Notes under the pieces: generated by a model | What the model saw: the letters and a program-made list of their open reading frames with translations, nothing else | The model's database searches: none | Told to the model about the DNA's origin: nothing | In this document: positions 1 to 7,925 of the stretch, piece by piece | How positions within the stretch are numbered: position 1 is the stretch's first letter | Layout of the letters: every line of letters starts with the position of its first letter | Source of the DNA: JARYGU01 sp033795365 | GTDB lineage: Bacteria > Pseudomonadota > Alphaproteobacteria > Rhizobiales > Rhizobiaceae | Reading direction: 5' to 3' | NCBI GenBank assembly: GCA_033795365.1 | Contig: JARYGU010000007.1 | Coordinates: forward strand, 177,272-241,271 | DNA length: 64,000 bases | Position numbers and translations under genes: made by a program

Positions 1-841
1 CCATGACCCATTTGAGGAAGAACTGGGCCCAGCTCTTCGCGCCGAACTCTTCGGCGAAACCGGGAAGCGGCTGGCCCTCGACCACCTTCATCAGGCGGGC
101 CTTTTCCAGCGGCAGGTTGATCAGCACGCCGACGCCCTTGTCGGCTGCTGCGGGCAGAAGGCGTTTCTCGGCATCGCGGTTGAAGATCGAGTAGTTGGTC
201 TGGATGAAGTCGACGTCGTCGCGCTCCACGATCGCCAGCAACTGCTCCTGTGCCGCCGATTCGTGATGGGTTACGCCGACATGGCGGATCAGGCCGTCCT
301 GCTTCCACGCCTTCATCAGCGGGACGATAACCGGAGCGTTGGTGATGCTGTGGCACTGCATGAGATTGATGGTGTCGCGCCAGGTGCGCATCCGCGACTG
401 CCTGAAGCTCTCCACCGCATGGCTTTCGTCGCCGAGATATTCGCCCGTTGCCCAGACCTTGTTGGCGAGGAACATCTCGTCTGACCCGGCAAATTCGCCC
501 ATGAACTGGCCAACGCTGACCTCCGCCGAGCCGTAGAGCGGCGAGGTGTCGACCACGCGGCCGCCTGCAGCGACGTAACGTTCGAAAACCTGCCGGAGCG
601 CGTCGCGGTCGTCGCCGGGCTTCAGGTCGAAGGTGAGGAAGGTGCCGAGGCCGAGCGCCGTGACCTGTTCGCCGGTGCGGGGCAGGAGGCGGGTCAAGAC
701 ATCGGGGTTGGTGCCCGAAGCCGGAGAGTTCGTATTGGTCACCTGGGCCTGCGCGGTGGCATTGGCTGCAAGGGCAAGCCCGGTTGCCGCCGCACCCATC
801 GTTCCTAGAAAGCCGCGACGGTTGATGTTCGACTGGTCCAT
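1..841 (-). CDS. Tat-exported aldo/keto reductase, 3' end outside window
   Basis: About 280 residues are visible and the gene runs off the left edge. The ATG at 841 is followed by a twin-arginine type leader (MDQSNINRRGFLGTMG, then an Ala-rich stretch ending near ANATAQA), so the enzyme is probably exported folded. The rest has aldo/keto reductase features: GTFLTFD and a VVDTSPLYGSAE segment (catalytic Asp/Tyr region), a Lys in FLANKVW, and VGVTHHES, where the family usually has a similar turn. The substrate cannot be told. It lies about 30 bp downstream of the MBL-fold gene on the same strand, so the two probably form one transcript controlled by the divergent LysR gene at 2042. Confidence 0.85.
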   Translation of the reverse strand, partial: MDQSNINRRGFLGTMGAAATGLALAANATAQAQVTNTNSPASGTNPDVLTRLLPRTGEQVTALGLGTFLTFDLKPGDDRDALRQVFERYVAAGGRVVDTSPLYGSAEVSVGQFMGEFAGSDEMFLANKVWATGEYLGDESHAVESFRQSRMRTWRDTINLMQCHSITNAPVIVPLMKAWKQDGLIRHVGVTHHESAAQEQLLAIVERDDVDFIQTNYSIFNRDAEKRLLPAAADKGVGVLINLPLEKARLMKVVEGQPLPGFAEEFGAKSWAQFFLKWVM

Positions 842-871
842 GGAAATGTCTCCTGTGTCTTGAGCTTGGCG

Positions 872-1867
872 TCAGAACTGCCAGTTTGCGGGGACCCAGG
901 CGTAGTCGCCATCGGTCTTGAGCATGTGGCCGAGGCCGGGGAAAGGGAAGTGGAAGCCGAGCACCGGGATACGGTCGGCGGCCGCTCTGTCGAAGACGCG
1001 CCTGCGGGAGACGAGCGCCGTCTCCTTGTCGCGGTCAGGGCCCGGAAGCCATGGCCTGTCGACGTTGACTACGGGGTGATAGGCAAGATCCGACGTCAGC
1101 AGAAGCTGTTCGTCGCCGGAATGAACAAGGAAGGTTGCCATTCCAGGCGTATGGCCGGAGGCGACGATGGTGGTGAGGCCCGGCACGATCTCGGCGCCAG
1201 CTTCGTACAGCTCGATATCGTTCATGACCGGCTCAAGGCTGCTTTTGATGTTTGCCGCGAAGCGCAGGCGAAATTCCACCGGCACAGGCATGTAGGAGAG
1301 ATCCGGATCCGACTTGACGAAGAAATCCCAATCCGCCTTCGGCACGAAGACTGTGGCGCGGGGGAAAGCCTTGCCGCCACCGGCGGCACGGAGATTGCCA
1401 ACATGGTCCGGATGGGTGTGTGTGATCACGACCGCATCGATGTCTGCAGGGTCCAGTCCGATTGCCGCGAGGTTCACGAATATCCGACCGCCATTTGGTC
1501 CCATTGTCTGGCCGGCACCGGCCTCGAGCAGTATCCGTCGCCCCCCGGTCTCAATAAGCAGCGTATTGAGGTTCATTCTCATATGGTCTGTCGGCAGAAA
1601 AGCCTGGCGCAGAACTTCCTGCAACTCGGCCTCCGAGGCGTTGCTTGCATAAACGCGGGGTGGGCCTTCGATGAAGCCATCGCTGAGCACCGTCGCCCTG
1701 ATGTCTCCGACGCGGAACTGGTAGTGACCGGCGTTTCGCATCACTGGCATTGCAGCCGCCTGGCCATGAGCTGTGCCTACGTTTCCCATAGCCGGGATGA
1801 TCATGCTCGATGCACCTGCGACGGCGGACAGCATGATGGCGCGTCTGTTGAGGGTGAAGGCATTCAT
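872..1867 (-). CDS. MBL-fold metallo-hydrolase with Tat-like signal
   Basis: A 331-residue protein of the metallo-beta-lactamase fold. The zinc motif HxHxDH is seen as THTHPDHVGN, and further metal ligands are plausible in ASGHTPG and in the C-terminal GFHFPFPG. I take the start as the ATG at 1867, not the upstream in-frame codon near 1990. It has a purine-rich ribosome site (GAAAGGAAAAA) just before it and opens directly into a Tat-like leader (MNAFTLNRRAIMLSAVAG, then a hydrophobic stretch). Homologues are often annotated as quorum-quenching lactonase-like or generic hydrolases; the substrate is unknown. It is probably co-transcribed with the aldo/keto reductase. Confidence 0.88.
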   Translation of the reverse strand: MNAFTLNRRAIMLSAVAGASSMIIPAMGNVGTAHGQAAAMPVMRNAGHYQFRVGDIRATVLSDGFIEGPPRVYASNASEAELQEVLRQAFLPTDHMRMNLNTLLIETGGRRILLEAGAGQTMGPNGGRIFVNLAAIGLDPADIDAVVITHTHPDHVGNLRAAGGGKAFPRATVFVPKADWDFFVKSDPDLSYMPVPVEFRLRFAANIKSSLEPVMNDIELYEAGAEIVPGLTTIVASGHTPGMATFLVHSGDEQLLLTSDLAYHPVVNVDRPWLPGPDRDKETALVSRRRVFDRAAADRIPVLGFHFPFPGLGHMLKTDGDYAWVPANWQF

Positions 1868-2041
1868 CGTTTTTCCTTTCCTGGTTGGGCGCTCTATCGT
1901 TGCCATCGAGTTGTGGGACCGGGGCTTGATCGTCCACAGATGCCGGACAGTCGCATCAACGAGCTTCGGGACAACATGACATGAGCTCATTGATGTTATA
2001 AGCTACGCAAAATTGATCAGCCTGATTAGTGAAACTTCTCA

Positions 2042-2947
2042 ATGAGCCAAGCCCGACTTGACAGCTTTGACGTCTTCGTTTCGATCGTTCGCTGCGGCGG
2101 TTTTCGAGCTGCAGCACTCGAGCGCGGCGTGTCTTCATCGGCCTTGAGCCAGACGATGAATGCCCTGGAGGAGGCTCTCGGTATTCGGCTGCTCAATCGG
2201 ACGACCAGGAGCGTATTCCCCACGGAAGCAGGACAGCGCCTTCTTGAACGCCTGGCACCCGCATTGAGCGACATCAGGCTCGCCATCGCAGAAATCGATG
2301 AGCTGCGGGACAGCCCGTCCGGAACTCTCAGGATCAATGCGCCGGCACCGGCCGTCGATCATCTTCTCTGCCCGCTGGCGTTCGACTTCATGGACGCCTA
2401 TCCCGAAGTGAAGATCGAGATCATCAGCGATGCGGCTGTCATCGATATCGTGGAACAGGGTTTCGACGCCGGCGTCAGGTTCGGAAAGCAGCTGGCGCAG
2501 GACATGATCGCGCTCCCACTCGGCCCCCCGCTTCGCTATGCGATTGTCGCTTCACCGGATTACATCAGAAAGCACGGGCAGCCGCAGACACCGCATGACC
2601 TTGTCGGTCATGACTGTATCAAGCGCAGATTTCCGGGCGGCACTTTCGTCACCTGGCGCTTCACCGATGGCAAAGAAGAGATGGAAATCTCGCCGACGGG
2701 TCGCCTCACGGTCAGCGCGGCGCATAACGAACTGCAGGCAGCACTGGTGGGCAGAGGGATTGCGCATGTCATCGACGACTATGCCAAGCCCCATACCTCA
2801 AGCGGTCGACTGGTGGAGCTCCTGTCGGATTGGAGCCCAATCTTGCCGCACTGGTTTTTGTATTACCCCAGTCGCCGCCTACCGAGCGCGGCCATGCGTG
2901 CGTTTCTCGATTATATGAGGAGCTACGACTGGAAGGCCCGCAGGTAA
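2042..2947 (+). CDS. LysR family transcriptional regulator
   Basis: 301 residues. The N-terminal winged helix (residues 1-60) contains the usual SSSALSQTMNALEEALGIRLL segment followed by NRTTRSVFPTEAG, and a periplasmic-binding-like effector domain follows. It is divergent from the MBL/aldo-keto reductase pair with about 175 bp between the chosen starts, the classical arrangement for a LysR activator of the neighbouring genes. It belongs to the same subgroup as the LysR gene at 4550 (same LLNRTTRSV motif). The effector is unknown. Confidence 0.92.
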   Translation: MSQARLDSFDVFVSIVRCGGFRAAALERGVSSSALSQTMNALEEALGIRLLNRTTRSVFPTEAGQRLLERLAPALSDIRLAIAEIDELRDSPSGTLRINAPAPAVDHLLCPLAFDFMDAYPEVKIEIISDAAVIDIVEQGFDAGVRFGKQLAQDMIALPLGPPLRYAIVASPDYIRKHGQPQTPHDLVGHDCIKRRFPGGTFVTWRFTDGKEEMEISPTGRLTVSAAHNELQAALVGRGIAHVIDDYAKPHTSSGRLVELLSDWSPILPHWFLYYPSRRLPSAAMRAFLDYMRSYDWKARR

Positions 2948-3077
2948 CCTGAACATGGAACGGCGATTAAAAAGCATGGCTCTTTCCTCCGGATAACTCA
3001 ACTTCGTTTTTGGTCATGCACGAAGGGCGGGCGCTCGCAAGGTCGAGACCTTATGCAGAGGAGCGCCATCCGGTGCC

Positions 3078-3572
3078 TCATTTGACGCGCAGCCATTCGA
3101 TCCTGATTTCAGTGCCTTCCGGCCTACGGAATTGTTCAGTCATACGGTCGCCGTCAACGACCAGCCTCAGATCATCACGTGTTCGCACGCTGCCAACCCA
3201 GTTAGGAAATGTCGCCCCTTCGACACGGTTTCCGCTGAATTCTCCCTTCTCATCCACGGTGTAGGTTCCGAAAAAGCCGATACCGCGCGACATGGCCATG
3301 CGATTTTCATCATCCGTTCCCTCACCCCGAGCATCGGAGGCAAAGCGCGGGAGATCGGCGTCGGTAAGGACTTCCACGAAGTGCATGTCGGGCGTGAAGA
3401 CAAGAAGACCGTTGGGTTTTTCTCCATAGGCGGAAATGTTTTTACCGCCCGGATCGATCGTCGCCGACATCATCCGCCAAGTGCCTACGACCTGGTTTTC
3501 TGCGGCGGTCTGCGCGAAGGCAGAAGACGAAATGCTAAGGGCGAAAGCCAATATCATTGGTCGAATGGACAT
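3078..3572 (-). CDS. Secreted lipocalin-like domain protein
   Basis: 164 residues from the ATG at 3572, chosen because it follows an AGGAAAGG ribosome site and starts a clean Sec signal peptide (MSIRPMILAFALSISSSAFA, then QTAAEN). The mature part begins with VVGTWRMMSATID and has the pattern of lipocalin-like domain proteins (PF13924 type): GTW motif, YGEKPNGLLVFTPDMHF, FFGTYTVDEKGEF and a terminal strand EIRIEWLRVK. Such proteins may bind small lipophilic ligands, but the family has no firm function. It lies downstream of the SDR gene on the same strand, about 50 bp apart, probably in one transcript. Confidence 0.8.
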   Translation of the reverse strand: MSIRPMILAFALSISSSAFAQTAAENQVVGTWRMMSATIDPGGKNISAYGEKPNGLLVFTPDMHFVEVLTDADLPRFASDARGEGTDDENRMAMSRGIGFFGTYTVDEKGEFSGNRVEGATFPNWVGSVRTRDDLRLVVDGDRMTEQFRRPEGTEIRIEWLRVK

Positions 3573-3624
3573 GTTGTTTCCTTTCCTGTTCATGAGGTCT
3601 GTGTTTTCGGGCCGCTGTCGCGGT

Positions 3625-4458
3625 TCACAGATCCTGCCGGTCGGCGGAATTCGCCACCTCCTGTTGCGCCTCAAGGGCGGTCAGGCGTGCGGAAAGCGCC
3701 TGTGAGATGGAAGAATAGGCCGTGCTTCCCAGCGCCAGCCGCAATTGCGGTGTTTGGCTCTCGGCGGCTGATATGATTGCGGCTACGGTGCGCGCCGCAT
3801 CTCCCTTGATCTCGAAGCTGCCCTCGGCGATCGCCCGGCGGACGGCGCCGGCAGGGGTTTCATCGTAGGCATCCATCGGTTTCGCACGGACGAGATTGGC
3901 TCCAAAATTTGTGCCGGTCGGCCCCGGCTCGGCGATGATGAAGTCGATACCGAATGGAGCCACCTCCTGTGCCACGGCTTCGACGAAGCCCTCGATGCCC
4001 CACTTGGTCGCGTGATAGAGACTGAATCCGGGATACGCGATCTGGCCCCCTTCGGAGGAAACCTGAACGATGCGTCCGCCACCCTGCAGTCGAAGATAAG
4101 GCAGTGCGGTACGGATAAGATGGATGGATCCGGTAAGGTTGGTGGCGATTTGCCGGTCAATTTCTCCAATCGTGAGCTCTTCCGCGGCACCGAACAGGCC
4201 GTAGCCGGCATTGCTGACGATCACGTCGATCCGGTCGTGACGCTCGAATGCGCCTTCGACGGCCGAGCTTATACTCTCCGGCTTGACCAATTCGAGAGGA
4301 ACGACATCGAGGCGTTCGCGGAAAGCCTGCTTGAGCTGCGTCAGCGCCTCCGCGCGGCGGATCGCTGCGACTACCTTGTGTCCCTGGGTGAGCAGTTGTT
4401 GCGTCATCTCGAGACCGAGTCCCGAAGAAGCGCCGGTGATAAACCATGTCTTTGGCAT
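3625..4458 (-). CDS. SDR family oxidoreductase
   Basis: 277 residues of the classical short-chain dehydrogenase type. The cofactor motif TGASSGLG is at residues 8-15, the NAG motif is seen as SNAGYG, and the active site has Ser in VSSEGG with YHATK (Tyr-x-x-x-Lys). The later EPGPTGTNFG segment resembles that of SDRs annotated as NADP-dependent ketoreductases. Probably the first gene of a short transcript with the lipocalin-like gene and divergent from the LysR gene at 4550. The substrate is unknown. Confidence 0.9.
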   Translation of the reverse strand: MPKTWFITGASSGLGLEMTQQLLTQGHKVVAAIRRAEALTQLKQAFRERLDVVPLELVKPESISSAVEGAFERHDRIDVIVSNAGYGLFGAAEELTIGEIDRQIATNLTGSIHLIRTALPYLRLQGGGRIVQVSSEGGQIAYPGFSLYHATKWGIEGFVEAVAQEVAPFGIDFIIAEPGPTGTNFGANLVRAKPMDAYDETPAGAVRRAIAEGSFEIKGDAARTVAAIISAAESQTPQLRLALGSTAYSSISQALSARLTALEAQQEVANSADRQDL

Positions 4459-4490
4459 GTGAACTCCTTTTGTCCATGCGAATGTAAAAC

Positions 4491-4505
4491 ATCAATATTG
4501 GTGAT
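4491..4505. promoter_or_regulatory. Possible LysR box between SDR and LysR genes
   Basis: The 92-bp divergent gap between the SDR start (4458) and the LysR start (4550) holds the interrupted dyad ATCAATATTGGTGAT, with ATCA/TGAT arms around a central AT-rich stretch and the T-N11-A form expected of LysR sites. This assignment rests on the pattern and position only. Confidence 0.4.
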
Positions 4506-4549
4506 ATAAGATCCTCAATTTGAGATAAGATGGTGAGGATATTTCACGA

Positions 4550-5443
4550 ATGGTACGTCCTAGTTTGAACGATCTCGCCGCGTTTGCGGCAGTGGCCAGT
4601 CACCGGAGTTTTCGCAGAGCGGCCGACATCATGGGCGTGTCGCGCTCGGCTCTCAGCCACGCCATCATTGGACTGGAGGCAAAACTGGGCGTGCGGCTCC
4701 TCAACCGGACGACACGCAGCGTGTCGCTGACCCAGGCTGGCGCTCGCCTGCTTGCGCGCCTCGACCCCGTACTTCAGGATCTCGATCAGGCGCTCGATAC
4801 CTTGTCGGAGGAGCGCGGCACCCCGAGCGGCACGCTGCGGATCAATGCGAACAAGAGCGGTGCCCGCATCCTGCTTGCTGACGTTGTTCCGCGCTTTCTC
4901 GATCTTTATCCCGACGTCGAGCTTGATCTGGTGTCGGAAGGCCGGCTCGTCGATATTGTGGAACAGGGTTTCGATGCGGGTGTGCGCCTGCTGGAGGCTG
5001 TCCCGAAAGACATGGTCGCGGTGAAGTTCGGTGGCGACGTGCGTTTCATCGCCGTGGCGGCGCCATCCTATCTCGACGGCAAGGCAAGACCGCATACGCC
5101 CGACGATCTTTATGCACATTGCTGCGTCCGCCAACGTTTGCCGAGCGGAAAGCGCTATCGTTGGGAGTTTTCCAAACGCGGCGCCGAAGTCGCGATCGAT
5201 GTGCCGGGCAACCTCACACTCGATGACAATGATCTTCTCGTGCAGGCGGCGGCGGACGGGCGCGGTATTGCCTATGTCCCGGAATACTTCGCTCAACCGT
5301 TTCTGGGGACCGGCCAGTTGGTGACCGTGCTTGATGACTGGTGCCCGCCGACCCCTGGTCTGGCTCTCTATTACCCGCGCAGCCGGCACGTCCCATCCCC
5401 GCTTCGGGCCTTCATCGACCTCTTGCGAGAGGTGGCAGTATAG
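4550..5443 (+). CDS. LysR family transcriptional regulator
   Basis: 297 residues. The DNA-binding domain occupies residues 1-62 (SRSALSHAIIGLEAKLGVRLL, NRTTRSVSLTQAG), and the effector domain includes the IVEQGFDAGVRL segment also present in the regulator at 2042, which marks the two as paralogues. It is divergent from the SDR gene and is the likely regulator of the SDR/lipocalin-like pair. Immediately downstream comes a decayed hydrolase fragment, so this regulator may once have been followed by another target gene. Confidence 0.92.
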   Translation: MVRPSLNDLAAFAAVASHRSFRRAADIMGVSRSALSHAIIGLEAKLGVRLLNRTTRSVSLTQAGARLLARLDPVLQDLDQALDTLSEERGTPSGTLRINANKSGARILLADVVPRFLDLYPDVELDLVSEGRLVDIVEQGFDAGVRLLEAVPKDMVAVKFGGDVRFIAVAAPSYLDGKARPHTPDDLYAHCCVRQRLPSGKRYRWEFSKRGAEVAIDVPGNLTLDDNDLLVQAAADGRGIAYVPEYFAQPFLGTGQLVTVLDDWCPPTPGLALYYPRSRHVPSPLRAFIDLLREVAV

Positions 5444-5462
5444 GACTGGAGCCGATCCGACG

Positions 5463-5822
5463 CGGCTTTCATCCGATGGCAATATGTCGATATCGCCTTG
5501 ATGGCGAGACCGGACGCGGAGGAGATCCAGCTCGATCTGATCTGTGAGTACTACAGAAACGTGGAGAAATACCCGGCTTCCAGTCCTATTTCCGGCAGCA
5601 TCAACCGCCCTTCCTCGCCGTCTGGGGCCGCCATGACCCGGCCTTCTGCCGGCCGGTGCCGAAGCCTACAAACGGGACTTGCCGGAAGGCCATGTTCATC
5701 TGCTCGATATGGGCCATTTCGCGCTGGAAACACATGCGGCCGAGATCGAAGCCTTCATCCGCACTTTCCTAGGCGAGCACCTCTCGATGCCTGCACCGGG
5801 GTCGGCGCACGTTCAGCATTGA
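5463..5822 (+). pseudogene. Alpha/beta hydrolase remnant, 5' truncated with two frameshifts
   Basis: Reading 5463-5573, then shifting frame, then shifting again near 5642, gives a continuous C-terminal alpha/beta-hydrolase tail. It runs FIRWQYVDIALMARPDAEE, then the FQSYF and PPFLAVWGRHDPAF segments, then LPEGHVHLLDMGHFALETH and EIEAFIRTFL up to the TGA at 5820. The GRHDP (acidic residue) and MGHFALE (catalytic His) motifs are typical of the family. One G appears missing at the run near 5573 and one C near 5642. The N-terminal half with the nucleophile elbow is absent, so this is a relic and not a working enzyme. Confidence 0.75.
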
Positions 5823-5881
5823 CATTCGTTCGCTACCTTGCGATTATCGTATGGTACCGAACGAAATGACGAGGCCTTCAC

Positions 5882-6331
5882 ATGCGGGATCAGGCGGACA
5901 TCGAGCAGCTCTCCGCAGGAGCGTGGACGAAGCGGTGCTACTTCGCGGGTCGCGCCCTTATGGACGCGACCTTGCGACCTTACGATCTGGGATCCACGCA
6001 ATGGTACGTTCTCTGGCATCTCGCAAACAATGGCCCGTCCGTTCAGCGCGACCTCGGACGTGCACTCGAACTCGAACGTGCGACCTTGAGCGGCATCATC
6101 TCCACTCTCGTCCGTAAAGACCTGGTCGAGCAGACCTCGAGCGGAGAAGATCAGCGTCAGCGTCTGCTGACGTTGTCAGCCGCAGGTGAGGCGCTGTGGC
6201 GCCAACTTCCCGATCTTTCTTTCATTCACGAAGCTGCTTTCGGCGGCATCGATGAGGCCGAACTGGCCACGACCATCCGTGTCCTGCAATCGGCGACCGA
6301 ACGACTGCAGAAACTGTTGCGAAAGGACTGA
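5882..6331 (+). CDS. MarR family transcriptional regulator
   Basis: 149 residues with the MarR winged-helix layout: STQWYVLWHLANNGPSVQRDLGRALELERATLSGIISTLVRKDLVEQ is the helix-turn-helix, followed by the wing SGEDQRQRLLTLSAAG. It ends 4 bp before the epimerase-like gene at 6336 and is almost surely co-transcribed with it. MarR proteins usually repress their own operon and respond to small aromatic or oxidant ligands; the ligand here is unknown. Confidence 0.9.
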   Translation: MRDQADIEQLSAGAWTKRCYFAGRALMDATLRPYDLGSTQWYVLWHLANNGPSVQRDLGRALELERATLSGIISTLVRKDLVEQTSSGEDQRQRLLTLSAAGEALWRQLPDLSFIHEAAFGGIDEAELATTIRVLQSATERLQKLLRKD

Positions 6332-6335
6332 GCAA

Positions 6336-7145
6336 ATGACCATATTGATCACCGGAGCCACCGGGCTCGTTGGCGAACGACTTCTTCCCCGGCTGGTGGA
6401 GGCGGGATTTGCCTGCCGTGTCTTGCTCCGGGCGGGTAAAGCCTGCCCTGAGGGTGTAGAGGCCGCGACGGGCGACATTCTCGACCCTTCGAGCCTCCCC
6501 GACGCCGTCCGCGGCGTTTCCGCCATCGTGCACCTGGCCGCCGTCTTTCGTACGCAGGACACCGATCTCATCTGGAAGAGCAACCTCGACGGGACATGCA
6601 ACCTGATTGCCGCCGTAAAGGCCCATGCCCCCGACGCGCGGTTCATCATGTCGAGCACCAGCCATGTCTATAATAAGGATAATCCGCATCCGGGACGGGA
6701 AGACGATCCGGTCAATCCACAGCATGCCTATCCCGAAAGCAAGGTGGCCGCGGAGAAGGAACTGCGCGAAAGCGGTCTGGATTGGTCAATCCTGCGTTTC
6801 CCTTTCGTCTATGGCGATGGTGACGGACATCTCGAATCTCTTCCCAAGCACGTCAGCACCTGGCATCCGGCCCAACGCATGAGCACGATCCACCATCGTG
6901 ACATCGCGCACGCGGTCACGATGGCGCTGGAGGGTGCGTTCGATCGGCACGTGGTAAACCTGGCCGACGAGGCGCCGTCCTCCATCTACGAACTGGTGGA
7001 CTTGGCGGGGAAACGGTTGGACTCGAATTCCGAGCCTCTCGCAAATCCATGGTACCTGCATGTCGATACGTCTCTTGCCCGTAGCCTGGGTTTCCGTCCC
7101 AGCATAAGGACTGTCTACCAGGCTTGGCAGGAGGGTCTTTCCTAA
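6336..7145 (+). CDS. NAD(P)-dependent epimerase/dehydratase family protein
   Basis: 269 residues of an extended SDR. The Rossmann motif GATGLVG is at residues 7-13, VHLAAVFR follows, and the active-site Ser/Tyr/Lys pattern is seen as MSSTSHVYN and YPESKVAAEK. The ATG at 6336 (MTILITGATG) is chosen because the upstream in-frame part overlaps the MarR gene in another frame. It is translationally linked to the MarR gene (4-bp gap). Its last codons overlap the end of the decayed oleate hydratase on the other strand. The substrate is unknown. Confidence 0.88.
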   Translation: MTILITGATGLVGERLLPRLVEAGFACRVLLRAGKACPEGVEAATGDILDPSSLPDAVRGVSAIVHLAAVFRTQDTDLIWKSNLDGTCNLIAAVKAHAPDARFIMSSTSHVYNKDNPHPGREDDPVNPQHAYPESKVAAEKELRESGLDWSILRFPFVYGDGDGHLESLPKHVSTWHPAQRMSTIHHRDIAHAVTMALEGAFDRHVVNLADEAPSSIYELVDLAGKRLDSNSEPLANPWYLHVDTSLARSLGFRPSIRTVYQAWQEGLS

Positions 7146-7908
7146 GACGGCTCGCCGGATCTGGTTGACTCGCCGCCGTCGATATCGGTCACCTCGATGC
7201 CCGCCCGGAACACGACGCCGCGCTCCTTCAGCCAGCCCATGATGGGTCGCACCATGGCGTCGTACTGGTTGAACTGAGTGCGATAAATCCCGACCATCAT
7301 GTCGATGGTCGAGAACAGATGCGTGAAGCGCAGGCAGTAGCGCTTGAGCTCCACCGCGCTGTGCCACCGCTCGAAGGCGAAGGTGGTGCACCAGATGAAC
7401 CAGAAATTGCTTTTGAAGAATTCCGGCTCGAATCATTCCTCGATGGTGCGGGTGCCGAGCACGGCCTCGGGCGTGGTGCAGAGCTCCACCAGGTCGAGCC
7501 GGTCGCGCCCCCTGAAGCCGAGGTTCGCCACGTCGACGATGGCGCCGCCCGAGACGAGTCTGGCCTTGTCGTTCCAGAAGAACTCCTGGTGGAACTCCAT
7601 CAGCTCGTCCTTGGCCGACTTCTTGGGGTTGCTGATGGCCGGAATGAACGACAGGAAATCGTAGGTGCAGTTGAACTTCTCCTCGAACATGCGGCCGCCG
7701 CGCATCGAATAGCCGTCCTGCGGGTTGCCGCGCGCGTCGAGGCTCCCACCGTAGCTCTCGTCCTGCTCGAAGAGGGTGATGTTCCCGCCGGGAACCTGCC
7801 TTCCTTCACAAGATAGGCCGCGGCGGCCAGCGAGGCGATGCCGCTGCCGACCAGATATGCCTTCCTGTCGGAATTGCCCGATCCGCCGGCTGTCGTAATG
7901 TCGTTCAT
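7142..7908 (-). pseudogene. ohyA: Oleate hydratase (MCRA family), broken and 3' truncated
   Basis: The ATG at 7908 opens MNDITTAGGSGNSDRKAYLVGSG, with the FAD motif GSGIASLAAAAYL. Near 7797 the frame shifts (EGR before, VPGGNITLFEQDES after) and continues with DGYSMRGGRMFEEKF, a hallmark of myosin-cross-reactive antigen/oleate hydratases. At 7433-7435 a TGA replaces the Trp expected in EEWFEPEFF. The reading resumes with FWFIWCTTFAFERWHSAVELKRY and RTQFNQYDAMVRPIMGWL and stops at 7142. Intact family members have roughly 550-650 residues, so well over half the protein is gone. The normal role is hydration of oleic acid to 10-hydroxystearate, a membrane-stress function. It is the last member of the gadB-aspT-aspT series. 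Confidence 0.85.
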
Positions 7909-7925
7909 CCGTTGGTCTTCCTTTT

